DNA from: Azolla caroliniana
Taxonomy: Eukaryota > Polypodiophyta
DNA length: 64,000 nucleotides
Reading direction: 5' to 3'
NCBI GenBank assembly: GCA_043228905.1
Contig: JBHGNT010000002.1
Location: forward strand, 26,102,001-26,166,000
The stretch's first letter is position 1. Each line of letters starts with the position of its first letter. The translations under genes were made by a program, and so were the position numbers. Positions 1 to 12,200 of this stretch are shown in pieces. Under the pieces are notes generated by a model. That model was not told where the DNA came from, did no database searches, and was given only the letters and a program-made list of their open reading frames with translations.

Positions 1-903
1 TACTCAGACACACCCATGCGCATATGAACTCACACACATGTGCACGCACATACATATAGATACTATTATGTTTTTCTCCTTCTATTGATTTCCTTATTCA
101 CAACATCGACGATTTCCCGTTTTAACTGCATTTGGTCATTTAATGCTTTCTTTTCGTGTTTGTGTTCCTTGAAGGGATTCTCTGCTTTTCTCATGAGATA
201 TTTTTTTAATCAGATTAGATCTGATTTCATTATTCCCGAAACATTTTATCTTTTTCAAGTTCAATGCTAGATAATGGAAACAAAATCTCATTATTATTTA
301 AGGATTTAGAGAGAACTGATGCCTATTTCTAATTGATTTATATTGGATTATAGATTAGCTACTCTGAAAGAATTGATTACCCTACTCTATCAATGCATCA
401 CTTGAGTAGCTATAAACAATCTAATAAAAAAGGATTATTTTTACTGTATTCTGTGATCTTCAATGTTTTACGTAATCTAGTATCGGCATATTTAAAAGGT
501 AAAAACACTGAAGTTCGTTCTTATTTGTTTCCCACAATTCCTTGAGTTTTCATTATTTCCCCAACTGTCCTCAATCAATCCTCCTGAAGAGAGAGAAATG
601 ATTATCCAATTACTCAAGTAGCACATCTAACTGAAGAAGTGGATGAATTGGCCATATGATTGCCCAAATAGCAGGTATCATTTTCTTGAGTGGGGGCTGT
701 CAAATGCATTTGGGGAAATAATGGAAGGGCGTTTGGGGAAATAAATAAAACTGAGAATTTATGTAGTTAACATGCTCTGACTGTTGGCACATTGTTTCCC
801 ATAAGATATATTGATATGGTAAATGTGGTCATGTGATTGAGTATATATCTTACTAATCTTGAAAAATTATGTTTGTATTATGTAGCATCCAAGTTTGCTT
901 AGT
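1..903. other. Upstream/5' region of the Sec14-nodulin gene
   Basis: I see no convincing coding sequence here; a 76-codon ORF near the start has no recognisable motif. The stretch directly precedes the first recognised coding exon. A weak acceptor-like AG lies at 901-902, so part of this region may be a 5' UTR intron. An in-frame TAG at 883-885 separates it from the chosen ATG. Confidence 0.4.
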
Positions 904-3900
904 ATGGCATCTGAAGGAAGGGATGGGAAATCTGATGTGGAGCGAGACACTGATGATGAAAGAAGGGGCAAGACAAAAATAGGTGCACTGAGAGCGATAG
1001 CAAAGATGAATTCAAAGAAGCTAAGAAACTCATTGACAAGGCGACGAAGGAAACATGTTGGCACACTTGAAATTAGAGACATAAGGGATGAGCAAGACCA
1101 GATAGCAGTTGAGGGGTTTCGCCAAATACTTCTGGAAGAGAATCTGCTACCAGCTCGACATGATGATTATCACATTCTCCTAAGGTTAGCTTTCTACCAT
1201 GAATATTAGCCAAAGAAGAGAATTAAGATATTTGCGATGACTTTAATTGCTGCTTATTGTTCTGATCTCGTTCTAAGAGGTTCAATGTATCATGTCCTTA
1301 CCGTATTATTGTTATTTTTACATGGAAGGTTAGCTTTCTACCATGAATATTAGCCAAAGAAGAGAATTAAGATATTTGCGATGACTTTAATTGCTGCTTA
1401 TTGTTCTGATCTCGTTCTAAGAGGTTCAATGTATCATGTCCTTACCGTATTATTGTTATTTTTACATGGAAGGTTAGCTTTCTACCATGAATATTAGCCA
1501 AAGAAGAGAATTAAGATATTTGCGATGACTTTAATTGCTGCTTATTGTTCTGATCTCGTTCTAAGAGGTTCAATGTTTCATGTCCTTACCGTATTATAGT
1601 TATTTTTACATGGGATTGATTGTTTATGTGAAAGTGTGGAAGGAACAATATGAGATGCATATATAGGCATTGCTGTTGAATATTTTTAGTCAAATTTTGT
1701 ACGTATGGTTTGATGCAATGTGCAAGGTATAAATGAACAATTTTTCATCTGTATATAGAGAGTTAGCCCGTGCTCCATTTTGCAAAGTATTTGTTCTATG
1801 AAATTAGTTTAGTGCTTTTGATGCAATGCAGCTGATGCTTTTGAATTTATTGGACTATTATTGGTTTTATTATTTAAGCAAAGCTTTTCTAAGATATTTT
1901 ATTTTTCTAATGTTTTAATTCAGGTTTTTGAAAGCTCGCAAATTTGATATCTTAAAAACCAAAAAAATGTGGGTTGATATGCTTCAATGGAGAATGGAGT
2001 TTTGTGCAGATACAATTGAGGAGGTAGGAAATCTATCTACATAAGTTTCAGATGTAAAGATTAGTTCAATGCAAATTAATTGTAACTCATATCAATGCAA
2101 ACTTTTGCTATATATTGTCAAAGAAAGTGGGTACATTGTATGTCTTGATAGATAAGTTATGATGATTTTGGCTTGGACATCCTTGGAATTGTCTGTAAAA
2201 GTTTTTCTCTAATTTGAATATTAATGATAAATTCCCTTTTTTGTTTTTAGGATTTTCATTATACTGAGATTAATGAAGTGAAGAAATACTATCCTCATGG
2301 CTCACATGGAGTGGACAAAGAGGGGAGGCCTGTGTACATAGAGAGACTATGGCAGGTTCAAGCTAACAAGCTGATGCAAGTCACTTCTATGGACAGATTC
2401 CTCAAGTACCATGTTCTAGAGTTTGAGAAGTCCTTGAATAAGAAATTCCCAGCATGTTCGGTCGCAACAAAGAGACACATCGACTCTACAACAACCATTC
2501 TTGATGTTCATGGTTTGGTATGTTGCAATCTGTTTTATTTCTTAAGATATTTCAGATGTTGTACTACTGATCTTCTTCTTTCTTAAATCTTGAAATGTAC
2601 AAAGTATGGTGCTTTGACTCCGGTTTCAATCAATTTTTTTTAAGATATCAACTTTTGGGAACTAAATATTTGAATCTCCATGGTTTTATGGTTTTATGGA
2701 GGTTGCTTATTTTCTCTTCTTAATTTCGTGTGTATATTGTTATTATTGCCACTTTACTTGAAATATATGCTGATAATGAGATTTGTTCAATGCTGTCTAT
2801 TTACGGGCAGGGTATTCTGAGCTATAACAAAACAGCCAAAGAACTTCTGGCACAGATCCAAAAGCTTGATTCAGAAAACTATCCAGAAGTGGGTCCTTTA
2901 TGAGTTAGTATTTGCATTAATAAATTTTCTATCTCATGTCTACTACATTAATGTTTTTTCTTTTGTATTCCAGACATTGCATAGGATGTTCATTGTGAAT
3001 GCTGGGCCAGGATTCAGGCTTATATGGAATTCGATTAAAGGGTTTTTAGATCCAAAAACTGCAGCAAAAATAACTGTAAGTAGTTTTGTAACCCTTACCA
3101 TTTAATATGAAAACGTTTTTTTAAATTTTGTCCTCAATTCTTAGTTGTTCTGTGGGGTATTGTTTAGTAAGAATGTATAAAATAAAGAAATCTTGATTTA
3201 ATCAATGTAATGTAATGTACTTTGTTATCTCAAGAGGACTTTTTAGTATAACTTCCATTATTGATCCTACTTATACAGTTTAATCTAATTTATATGTTCC
3301 TCTCCCTGCAACTTTAATTTTTGGCTTTCATTGTGAGGTTAGGTACAAATCATTGTATATAGGGATAGTAATATTTGGTGTATCAGACAGCTAAAAATGA
3401 TCATGGAATGGGGCTGAGCCGATGGTTAGATTTGAAGTTGTTCAATGTTATGACTTCTACAGAAATAAAATGTTACATTAATGTATTTGAAATGCCAAAT
3501 GACCTATCAGACCAAAAGATACATCCACGTGAGGAGGGAGGGAGAGGGGAGAGAGATAGATAGATTGAGAGAGTGAGAGAGAGAGAGTGACAGAGAGAGA
3601 GCTGTTTTTGTAGGTGTTAGGAAATAAGTTCCAAAGCAAACTTCTAGAGGTGATTGATGCAAGGTATTTATCGTCTTTGAAAAAATTTCAATATCTCAAA
3701 ATATATGTTAAATTAGAGTTGAATTTGACTTTTATCAATGTCAATAGATCGTAAAACATTTGAAAAGGGTTTTGGAAAGTTGAATCTAGTTTCTTTGCAC
3801 TGTATACAGTCAGCTGCCAGATTTTCTTGGTGGAGATTGTCGTTGCCCAAATGAGGGTGGGTGTATGTACTCTGATAAAGGTCCGTGGAACGATCCAGTT

Positions 3901-6900
3901 ATTATGCAGGTAAAGATGTGTATTTGTTTGTTTATTTTCAATTACATTGTGAGTTTTATCTATTACTCTAATATCCCAAAAGTATATCTGCTGATCTAAT
4001 ATAATGTCAAATTTATCTATTACTTCGCTCCATTTTTCGTTGTGTGAATATTTTTTATATTTTGTAATGTCATATTGGAGTGAATATCAATTACTTGTTA
4101 GCATTGATATTTTTTTATCCTCTGCTTAGAATCAGAGCTCAAGTTTTCAAATTTGAGTTGCTGATCTATCTCTTATCATTCCGATATCCCAAAAGGATCT
4201 AATATAATGTCAAATTTATCAATTACTTCGCTCCATTTTTCGTTGTGTGAATATTTTTTATATTTTGTAATGTCATATTGGAGTGAATATCAATTACTTG
4301 TTAGCATTGATATTTTTTTATCCTCTGCTTAGAATCAGAGCTCAAGTTTTCAAATTTGAGTTGCTGATCTATATTTCTCTTATCATTCCGATATCCCAAA
4401 AGTTTATCTGCTGATCTAGTAATAATGTCAAATTTATTCATCACTTCACTATACTGATTATTTTAGCCTTTTCTTCCTTGTGTGAATCTTTTTTTCTCTT
4501 TGTTAACATCGATATTTTTTTTACACTCAGAATCAAAGCTCACATTTTTCAAATTTGAGTTGCTGATCTATATTTCACTTTAGAGAGCAATAAAAAATCT
4601 ATTTTTTGATAATTTTTTATAACCACAAATATGCTAAATCAAAGACCGAAGGTTTTGAAAATTGTACCAGACCTTTGAGCTAGAGTTCAAATCATTAACT
4701 TGGCCAACTTCAAATATGGCCAACTTCAAAAATAGAAAATATATGTGAAAATTGTACCAGGCCTTTGAGTGTGAGTTAAAATTATTAACTTGGCCAACTT
4801 CATAAAGAGGAAATATCTGATTTATTAATACTGACTTTTTTGTTGAAGAATATGCCAATAAAATAAGGATATTCTTGGAGCTGTTTATTGATCTGAGGAT
4901 TTTTTTCCTGCAAGAAATTGATCTATTGATTACTTCTATCAATTTCGTATGGTAGTTGTGCTAAGAAGTCAGCTCATTGCTTATCCGTCCATGAATAATA
5001 TTTGCAATTTTCATCTGCAATGATTCCATATTTCATTCAAGAAATAGATCCATAATAAATGCCCTAATCAGTTCCTTATTTCTTATGGTAGTTGTGCTAA
5101 GGTTTGTCAGCTCATTGTTCATCCATCCATGGGTAGTATTTGCGTATTTCATCTGCATGGATTCCATATTTCATTCAAGCAATAGATCCATAATAATTTT
5201 CTTAATCAATTCCTTCTGATAGTTTTGTGATAATATTTTGTTAATACATTGTTCACACATGCATGAGTAGTACTTTTGTCCAACTTTACAGAGAGCAGAA
5301 AGGAGATGAAAATCATTCACATCACTTCGGAATTTTTAAGGATATTTTTCATTGTTCATGCATCCATATTTAGCACTTTTGTCAGGCTGTAAGGATTTAG
5401 TTTTACACAGGCAGAAGAAAGGAGATCAAAATTGTTCATCTCTTTGATATTTTCCCATTAGATTTAATGATATTTTTTCCATTAAGGAATACCTTCTTTG
5501 ACTGAGCATATTTAAGTAAATTTGAACCATATTGGCATGTTTTAAGTAAATTTCTTCTGTGCATCTGTGTATAGATATGATTTTTAAGTAAAAACAGAAT
5601 GGGGGTTTGGATATTTGAAATAACTGACATTAAAGGTTGGATTTCAGGCAGTTATGGATGGTGACGTAAAGAAAGCAAGACATATTGTCACTGTGTGTGA
5701 TGGTGTGGAGTATTCCATGAAAACTATGTCGAGAAAGGTTGATAGCTTTACACATCACTATCGTATATTTACATTACTCTAATGAGAAGCTAAAGTATTT
5801 CAGTAGGTTATTTTTTAAGTGGAGATTATATTTACTTTCTTTATAAAAATACATTAAAAACAATTGCTGTTAGTAATTCAAAATCAAGAAGTTCTTTATG
5901 TATGTCTATAAATGCCATTTTATAAGTTTTGAAATTTTATTCTAGAGCAAAGAATCAGATTTATCTACAGCTGAGTCTGGGTCAGATGTGGATGATGTTT
6001 TGTCACCTCAAAGCAGTATTGTACATCACCCCACGTTGACTCCTGTTCGGGAAGAGGTATTATTATTTCTTTCTGTTAATCTTTCCTCCGTTATATTTTA
6101 TTAAACTCACATACCATTAAATATGAAAGGACAAAAGCAAACTAAAATATTATGTTGCATATTTACTGAAAAGGTAGGAAATTTAGTGATCCAGATGCTT
6201 TTCAAGTCTTTAAAACACTCATATGTAAATTGAAGTAGAAGGTTGTGTTATTTAGAGACAAAGAGAAATTCTAGTGGATAGATGCTTGTGTTCATATAAT
6301 AACTGACAGCAAACAAGCTCTTTGAATCTGTAAGACAGCTTTACGAAAACTGGTAATTGATGGAAACCTAGTACCATATGCGGTTTAATAGATTTAGTTA
6401 TGTCATGAAATGTAGAACGTGCAAGCTCTTGAAATTAGGCGTATTTTCTTTAACAATATTTTTGGATGGTTTATTTCATTTTGTTAAAGATTTGGCTTTT
6501 TCTTCTATTTATTTAGTAGATGTTTAAATTAATTTCAGATGTGGCATCTAGTGTGTTGTGTTTGATAGAAAACTTACCAAACTAATGCTTTTAAGTTTGA
6601 TAAAAAACTTATCTAACAATTATTATTATTTTTTCTTTTACTTAGTTACGAGGAAATGCAAGTAGGACCTTAGCTGAAATGGCACCATCTCGAGACTTAA
6701 TGAGGGCAGAATCAATCCCAGTAGTGGATAAGGCCATTGATTGTGGATGGAGAGGAGACATTTCAATCAAGAATGTCGAAGGTCTCTCTTTTTCTCCCTT
6801 TCAATTCTAATATATTGACCCTTGCGATAAGCTACTAGGCTGTATCAAAAAAGCCCTTCACCATGTAGCAGTTATCCTACTCTACATGCTACATCGGTGT

Positions 6901-8079
6901 ATCAAACTGATGACCTCACGCCCTTTCTTCACTATGTACTCTTGCATATGCCATTCTATACTGGATATAAAGTTTCTGATTCCAAAAATGTTTTTTGTAT
7001 CCCAGGGAACATGACAATGGAATATATGGTTCTACCTCTTGGCAAACTATTTCAGGGGATACTAGCAGTTGTTATGGTTATTTTTGTCAACCTTGCGTCA
7101 GCTGTTCGTTCATTTCCCCGTCCAAGTAACAACAAAAATATGGGAGCCAAACATCTAAACACTTACTCTAGGCCTCCCCAATTCCAAGGTATACAACCCT
7201 CAAATGTTGATGCTCAATATCCATTCTATCCATCAGTGTATGTAGACACTTCACCCGGCATCCGGAGGAGGTTGGATAGGTTAGAAGAAAAGATTACCCT
7301 CTTGAGTAAGGTTCAAGATCCTTATTCTTCAAAGGAAGCCCTTCTGGATGCGTCGTTGGATCGCATACGGTTTTTAGAGGCAGAATTGGCTGAAACTCGC
7401 AAGGTAAGTGGGCAAATATCTTCACATTGTTTTTGGTGATATAAAGTAGGACAAATATATGATTTTAGCTTTAATAAAAAATTTGCATACACATGTTATA
7501 TATATAGATACACGGGTTATTTATATGTATTCGTACACCATATACATATACATGTTTTGTAATAATCTTTGATAATACACACCATATACATATATACATG
7601 TTTTGTAATCATCTTTGATAATATTAAGTTTTGTATTTGTAATATGATTTTTGCTTTAATAAAAAAATTGCATACACATTATATATATAGATACACAGGT
7701 TATTTATATGTATTCGTACACCATATACATATGCATTTGCAGATACATGCATATACATAGAAATACACAAACGTGGGCCTGCACATCCACAAATTGGTCT
7801 TATGGGTTCTCTTGATGTCTTTTTAGACTTTACGAGCGGTGCTTGAAAAGCAAACGGATTTATATGATTGTCTTCAAGACTTGAAAGAACAGAAATGGAA
7901 GGTTAGAAAAGCCAAGCTGAGAACACATTTTTTTAATTATGGCTAAAACCTCAAATTTTTTATGCTTCCAGCTCAAATTCTTAATATATGTAAATGATAA
8001 CCTAAAGAATTATGTTTCACTGATTAATTATTTTTTGATATTATTTTTCTTGTTTTAGAGGAAAGGAAGCTGTTGGTGA
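904..8079 (+). CDS. Sec14-nodulin (SFH-type) phosphatidylinositol-transfer-like protein, 13 exons, 602 aa
   Basis: Exons by GT/AG and phase: 904-1184, 1924-2023, 2251-2517, 2811-2888, 2974-3075, 3614-3663, 3810-3909, 5648-5737, 5946-6056, 6646-6781, 7006-7403, 7827-7901, 8059-8079. They total 1809 nt with no internal stop. Residues about 66-115 are a CRAL-TRIO-N region ([20 protein letters not shown]). Residues about 135-305 are the Sec14 lipid-binding fold ([47 protein letters not shown]). A linker, a hydrophobic stretch ([12 protein letters not shown]) and a charged nodulin-like tail follow, ending RKGSCW, close to the usual RKKxFCW-type ending. Known family members exchange phosphatidylinositol and phosphatidylcholine at membranes and organise phosphoinositide signalling in polarised growth; that role here is inferred. 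The ATG at 904 is the first after an in-frame TAG, but an upstream exon is possible. An alternative acceptor two bases into exon 13 would give a different tail ending at 8096. Confidence 0.88.
1182..1613 (+). repeat. 144-bp tandem repeat, three copies, at the start of intron 1
   Basis: Three almost identical copies in direct array, with starts near 1182, 1326 and 1470. The unit begins AAGGTTAGCTTTCTACC and ends TTTTTACATGG. The first copy begins exactly at the exon 1 splice border, so the AAG/GTTAGC donor sequence is present three times. Only a few substitutions separate the copies (for example TGTATCA versus TGTTTCA in the third), so the amplification looks recent. Confidence 0.95.
3968..4580 (+). 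repeat. Long direct repeats in intron 7 (about 200-bp unit)
   Basis: Two near-identical blocks, about 3968-4170 and about 4185-4375, share CCATTTTTCGTTGTGTGAAT and GAATCAGAGCTCAAGTTTTC. A third, more diverged partial copy runs to about 4580. All lie inside the long intron 7 of the Sec14-nodulin gene and have no coding potential. Confidence 0.85.
4652..4806 (+). repeat. Two-copy tandem repeat in intron 7
   Basis: Two diverged copies of a unit of roughly 90 bp share GAAAATTGTACCAG, CCTTTGAG and TTAACTTGGCCAACTTCA. They lie in intron 7. Confidence 0.75.
4925..5290 (+). repeat. Degenerate tandem repeat, about 140-bp unit, in intron 7
   Basis: Two clear copies and one decayed copy share TGGTAGTTGTGCTAAG, CAGCTCATTG, ATTCCATATTTCATTCAAG and AATAGATCCATAATAA. 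With the two preceding arrays, most of the 1.7-kb intron 7 is built from local duplications. Confidence 0.75.
7456..7738 (+). repeat. Direct repeat in intron 11
   Basis: Two copies about 185 bp apart share GCTTTAATAAAAAA, TTGCATACACAT, TATATATAGATACAC and TATGTATTCGTACACCATAT. The spacer contains a further short duplication of the ACCATATACATAT segment. The sequence is intronic. Confidence 0.8.
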
Positions 8080-9238
8080 TGCAACAGAAATCTTAAATCT
8101 CCTCATGCCAACTTTGCAATGGTCACAAGTTTCAAGGATGATTAACGGAATGAATTGGAGAGTTATATTCTCAAAAGCGAATATCATCAAAAAAGATGAA
8201 ATCTCGAAATGTAGTTGCGAATATCATAGAAAAAAAGGAATCATGAAATATAGTTTATCTATGATTTACACATGGAAAGCTTGTGATAAAAAGAAGGGAA
8301 GAAATCTGGTCATTGACCATCTTAGGAACTTTAATGGAGATAATTTTTTGTCATCAGGGTTCTTCTCTATAAAATTAATATATTATTTTCTTTAACATTT
8401 TGACTTCGGGTTTTGTTGTTTGAAATTTGAGACTTGATAATATTCTTTGAGCCAATGCTTTCTACCTGTTACATAAAAGAGGAATCAATGATAGAAAGAG
8501 ATAGTTGATCGTAGTGTAAGAACGTGTTGTAGAAAGCATTAAATTCCTAAGGACTTTGAGATTCATTATCCCCATGCATTTACAAAGGAATTTTAGAAAT
8601 GTGAAATTGCATAGTATTATGTTTCAATACTGTATTGTGGAGAAATTATTGAATTTTAACCAGCATAAATTCCAGAATGTTTAACTTCAATAATTAAGGT
8701 GAGGATTCACAATTATTGTCTAATGTGAGTACTAAACAGTTGAGCAAATCATTTAATGATGGGTAGCACAATGAGGTGTATTCTCTACCAGCAACCAAAC
8801 TGCTATTCTAATCTTTTAACGATAGGCCAAATCTGTTGTGAAAGATTTTACTTTCCTTTGATTTGTGAGTACAATAAAAAGGGAAAAAATCAAAACATCT
8901 ATCCAGCTTAACAAGGTTATAACAATTAAATCCAAAACGTTCCGTTAGAAATAAAAGGTTATAATGTGTTTAAAACATAATTATTTTATTGTAGAGGGTA
9001 ATGAAAATTTTAACCTGAATTTGTTTTCTGAGTATTGTGAACTGTTTCCCAAGTGGATCCAGTTTTCATGTTCCAATAAATGGAAAGGATCAAATATTTT
9101 CTATATACTTCACAAATTTACAAGTTAAGCAGATGATTTGTTCATCTGACTAATTCTCATTACCCAGCAGCACCTCTTCATTGCATAATATTCCACGCAT
9201 TTGATGCTTCCAACATAGAGCAACACTGGCATGATTCA
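8080..9238. other. Intergenic: 3' ends of the Sec14-nodulin and 1299-aa PPR genes
   Basis: This holds the 3' flank of the plus-strand Sec14-nodulin gene and the 3' flank of the minus-strand PPR gene (convergent genes). A 96-codon ORF at 8105-8395 shows no motif and begins just beyond the end of exon 13, so I treat it as 3' UTR or spacer. Confidence 0.5.
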
Positions 9239-12200
9239 TTAACCACAAAACGGAGCGACACTGTCCAAGCTGCTTCTTCTCTGTTGTATTCTCAATGTCT
9301 CTGTATTTCTTGCATCTTCATGTAAGCCAGCACTGGCATAAATATTAACCATACAAGTATACGCAGCCCCACCAGTATTATCAATCATTATTGCTTGTTC
9401 AAAACACACATGTCCAAGTTTTACATTACCCCATGTTTGACATGCACCCAGAAGAGTACACCAGACCGGATAATTTGGGGAATCCATGCTTTTTATCACT
9501 TCCATTGCCTTATCAAAGAGCCCAACTCGACCAAATAGATCAACCATGCATGTTTGATGCTCTAAACTTGGACTCATCCCATATGTGTTCACCATCTTTG
9601 TATAGTACATCTGACCTTCATTCAATAGTCCTGAATGGCTACATGAACTCAAAACTGAGAGAAATGTGACCACATCGGCAAATTGACCCTCAATTTGCAT
9701 CCTTTTGAAAGCATTCAATGCTTGCCAAGTACAGCGTTGTTGGGCATACCCTGAGATCAATGCATTCCAAGTGACTGTATCTCGGTTGAGAAGCTTATTG
9801 AATAGCTCCTGTGCCTTTCCTAGGTCACCACATTTGGCATACATATCTATTAATGCATTGCCAAGCATAATATGCTTGTTTAGCAAGCCCTTGGCAACGA
9901 TCTCATCATGAATTTTTGTGCCCTTATCGATGGCTCCCATGCTCCCACACACCTTCAAAATACAAGTGAATGTGAATGCATCGGGAGAAAGGCCATCGGC
10001 TCGCATCTGTCTGAGACAGTTAAAGGTTTCCTCACTCATTGCCAATTGAGTATATCCTGAAATCATTGTATTCCATGAAACTATATCTCGAACATTAAGT
10101 TCATCGAACACCTCTTGTGCTCTTCTTACATCACCACATTTGGTGTACATATCCACCAACGCATTACCAAGCATAATATGCTTCTCAAGAAAACCCTTAT
10201 CCACAATCTCGTCATGGATTTCTTGCCCCATATCGATAGCACCAATGATGCCACACGCTTTTAAGATACAAGTAAATGTAACCACATCTGGACAAATGCC
10301 ATTGCCTTTCATTTGCTCAAAACATTTGCATGCATTCTCACCCTCCCCTTTGTGAACATATCCTGTGATCAATGCATTCCATGCAACTATGTCTCTAATA
10401 GGAAGCTCATCACATACTTGTCGCGCTTTTGATAATGCTCCACATTTGACATACATATCAACCAGAGAATTACCTATAACAACATCTTTTCTCAACCATC
10501 CCTTGCTTAAAATCTCATTGTGAATTTGTCTTCCCTTATCTAGTGCTTCTATGCTGCTGCATGCTTTCAAGATGCAGCTGATGGTAACCGAATCTGGTGT
10601 AACACCATCATTTTGCATTATTTGAAAACGGTTCAATGCATCTTCACCATATCCATGTTGGGAATACCCTGCTATTAAAGCATTCCATGATATCACATCT
10701 CGAACAAGAAGCCCATCAAACACTTGTTGTGCTTTAAGTAGATCACCACATTTTCCATACATATCGACAAGAGCATTGCCCAATATTGCATCTTTCCCCA
10801 ACAATCCCTTGCTCACAATCTCTTCATGAATTTTTCTCCCCTTGTCGAGTGCCTTGATGCTACCACATGCTTTCAAGATACTGGTGAATGTGATAGCATT
10901 TGGAAAGAGGCCATCATTTTGCATCTTTTCAAAGCAAATCAATGCTTCTTCACCATGCCCTTGCAAGGTGTATCCAGTAATGAGAGAATTCCAAGAGGCT
11001 TCATCACGAATCGGAAGCTCATTGAGTACTTGTTTTGCTTTTGGAAGCATACCACACTTGGCATACATGTCCACTAAAACATTGCCAAGAAGGAAATGCT
11101 TTTCTAACAATCCTTGGTTAACTATTTCCTCATGAATCTGCTTACCCCTATCAATTACTCCCATATTGCCACATGCTTTCAACAAGCAAGTGAATGTAAC
11201 CACATTTGGATGAAAACCATCACTTTTCATTTCCTCAAAACACTTGAATGCAGCTTTAACTTTCCCATTCTGAGCAAATCCACCAATCAATGCATTCCAA
11301 GAGACCTCATCCCGAACAGGAAGCTCATCAAACACCTGTTGTGCCTTTGCCATTACACCACATTTTGAATACATATCAACTAGAGCATTTCCAAGGGCAA
11401 TACTTTTCTCCAACCAGCCCTTTTTCACAATCTCCTCATATATTTGTTCACCCTTACTGATTGCTCTTATGTTGCCACATGCCTTCAAGACGTAAAGAAA
11501 GATGATTGTATCTGGAAATTTGTTGTCACATCGCATTTGTTCTAAACAATCCAACACATCCAGAAACTGATCTTGCTGAATATATCCAGCCATCAGCATA
11601 GACCATGATCCTACATCGCGAATTGGAAGCTCATAAAGTACATGTCTCGCCTCTGCCAATCTACCACATTTCGCATACATATCGACCACAGCATTGCCAA
11701 GCACAGTATGCTTTTCTAGCAATCCCTGATTGACAATCTCATGGTGAATTTGTTTGCCCTTATCAACTGCTCCTATGTTTCCACAAGCCTTCAAGATGTC
11801 AGCGAAAGTGTTCACATCGGGTGATTGACCATCATATTGCATCGTTTCAAAATAATTAAAAGCATCATTAAGTTGACCATGTTGGGCATATCCCACAATC
11901 AATGAATTCCAGGAGCTTACATTTTGGATAGGAAGCTCATTAAAAACTTCCTGTGCTTTTGCCAGTGCACCACATTTAGCATACATGTCCACCAGACAGT
12001 TTCCCAAAACAATATCTTTTTGTAACAACCCATTACGAATGATCTCATCATGGATTTGTTTTCCTTTATCAAGTGCTCCTATCCACCCACATACCTTCAG
12101 CATACAAGTAAAGGTGATTGAGTCAGGTGAGGTCCCACCAATTTGCATACATTCAAAACAATTCCATGCATCTTCACCTTGCCCTTTCTGGACATAGCCA

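Noticed and set aside
1182-1613. Possible CRISPR-like or centromeric array
   Set aside because: Three contiguous 144-bp units without spacers inside an intron of a eukaryotic gene is an ordinary tandem duplication.
6897-7439. 180-codon plus-strand ORF starting [10 protein letters not shown]
   Set aside because: Its first part is intron 10 of the Sec14-nodulin gene; only 7006-7403 is exon 11.
8105-8395. 96-codon ORF downstream of the Sec14-nodulin gene
   Set aside because: No motif, poor codon pattern, and it begins just past the end of the last exon.
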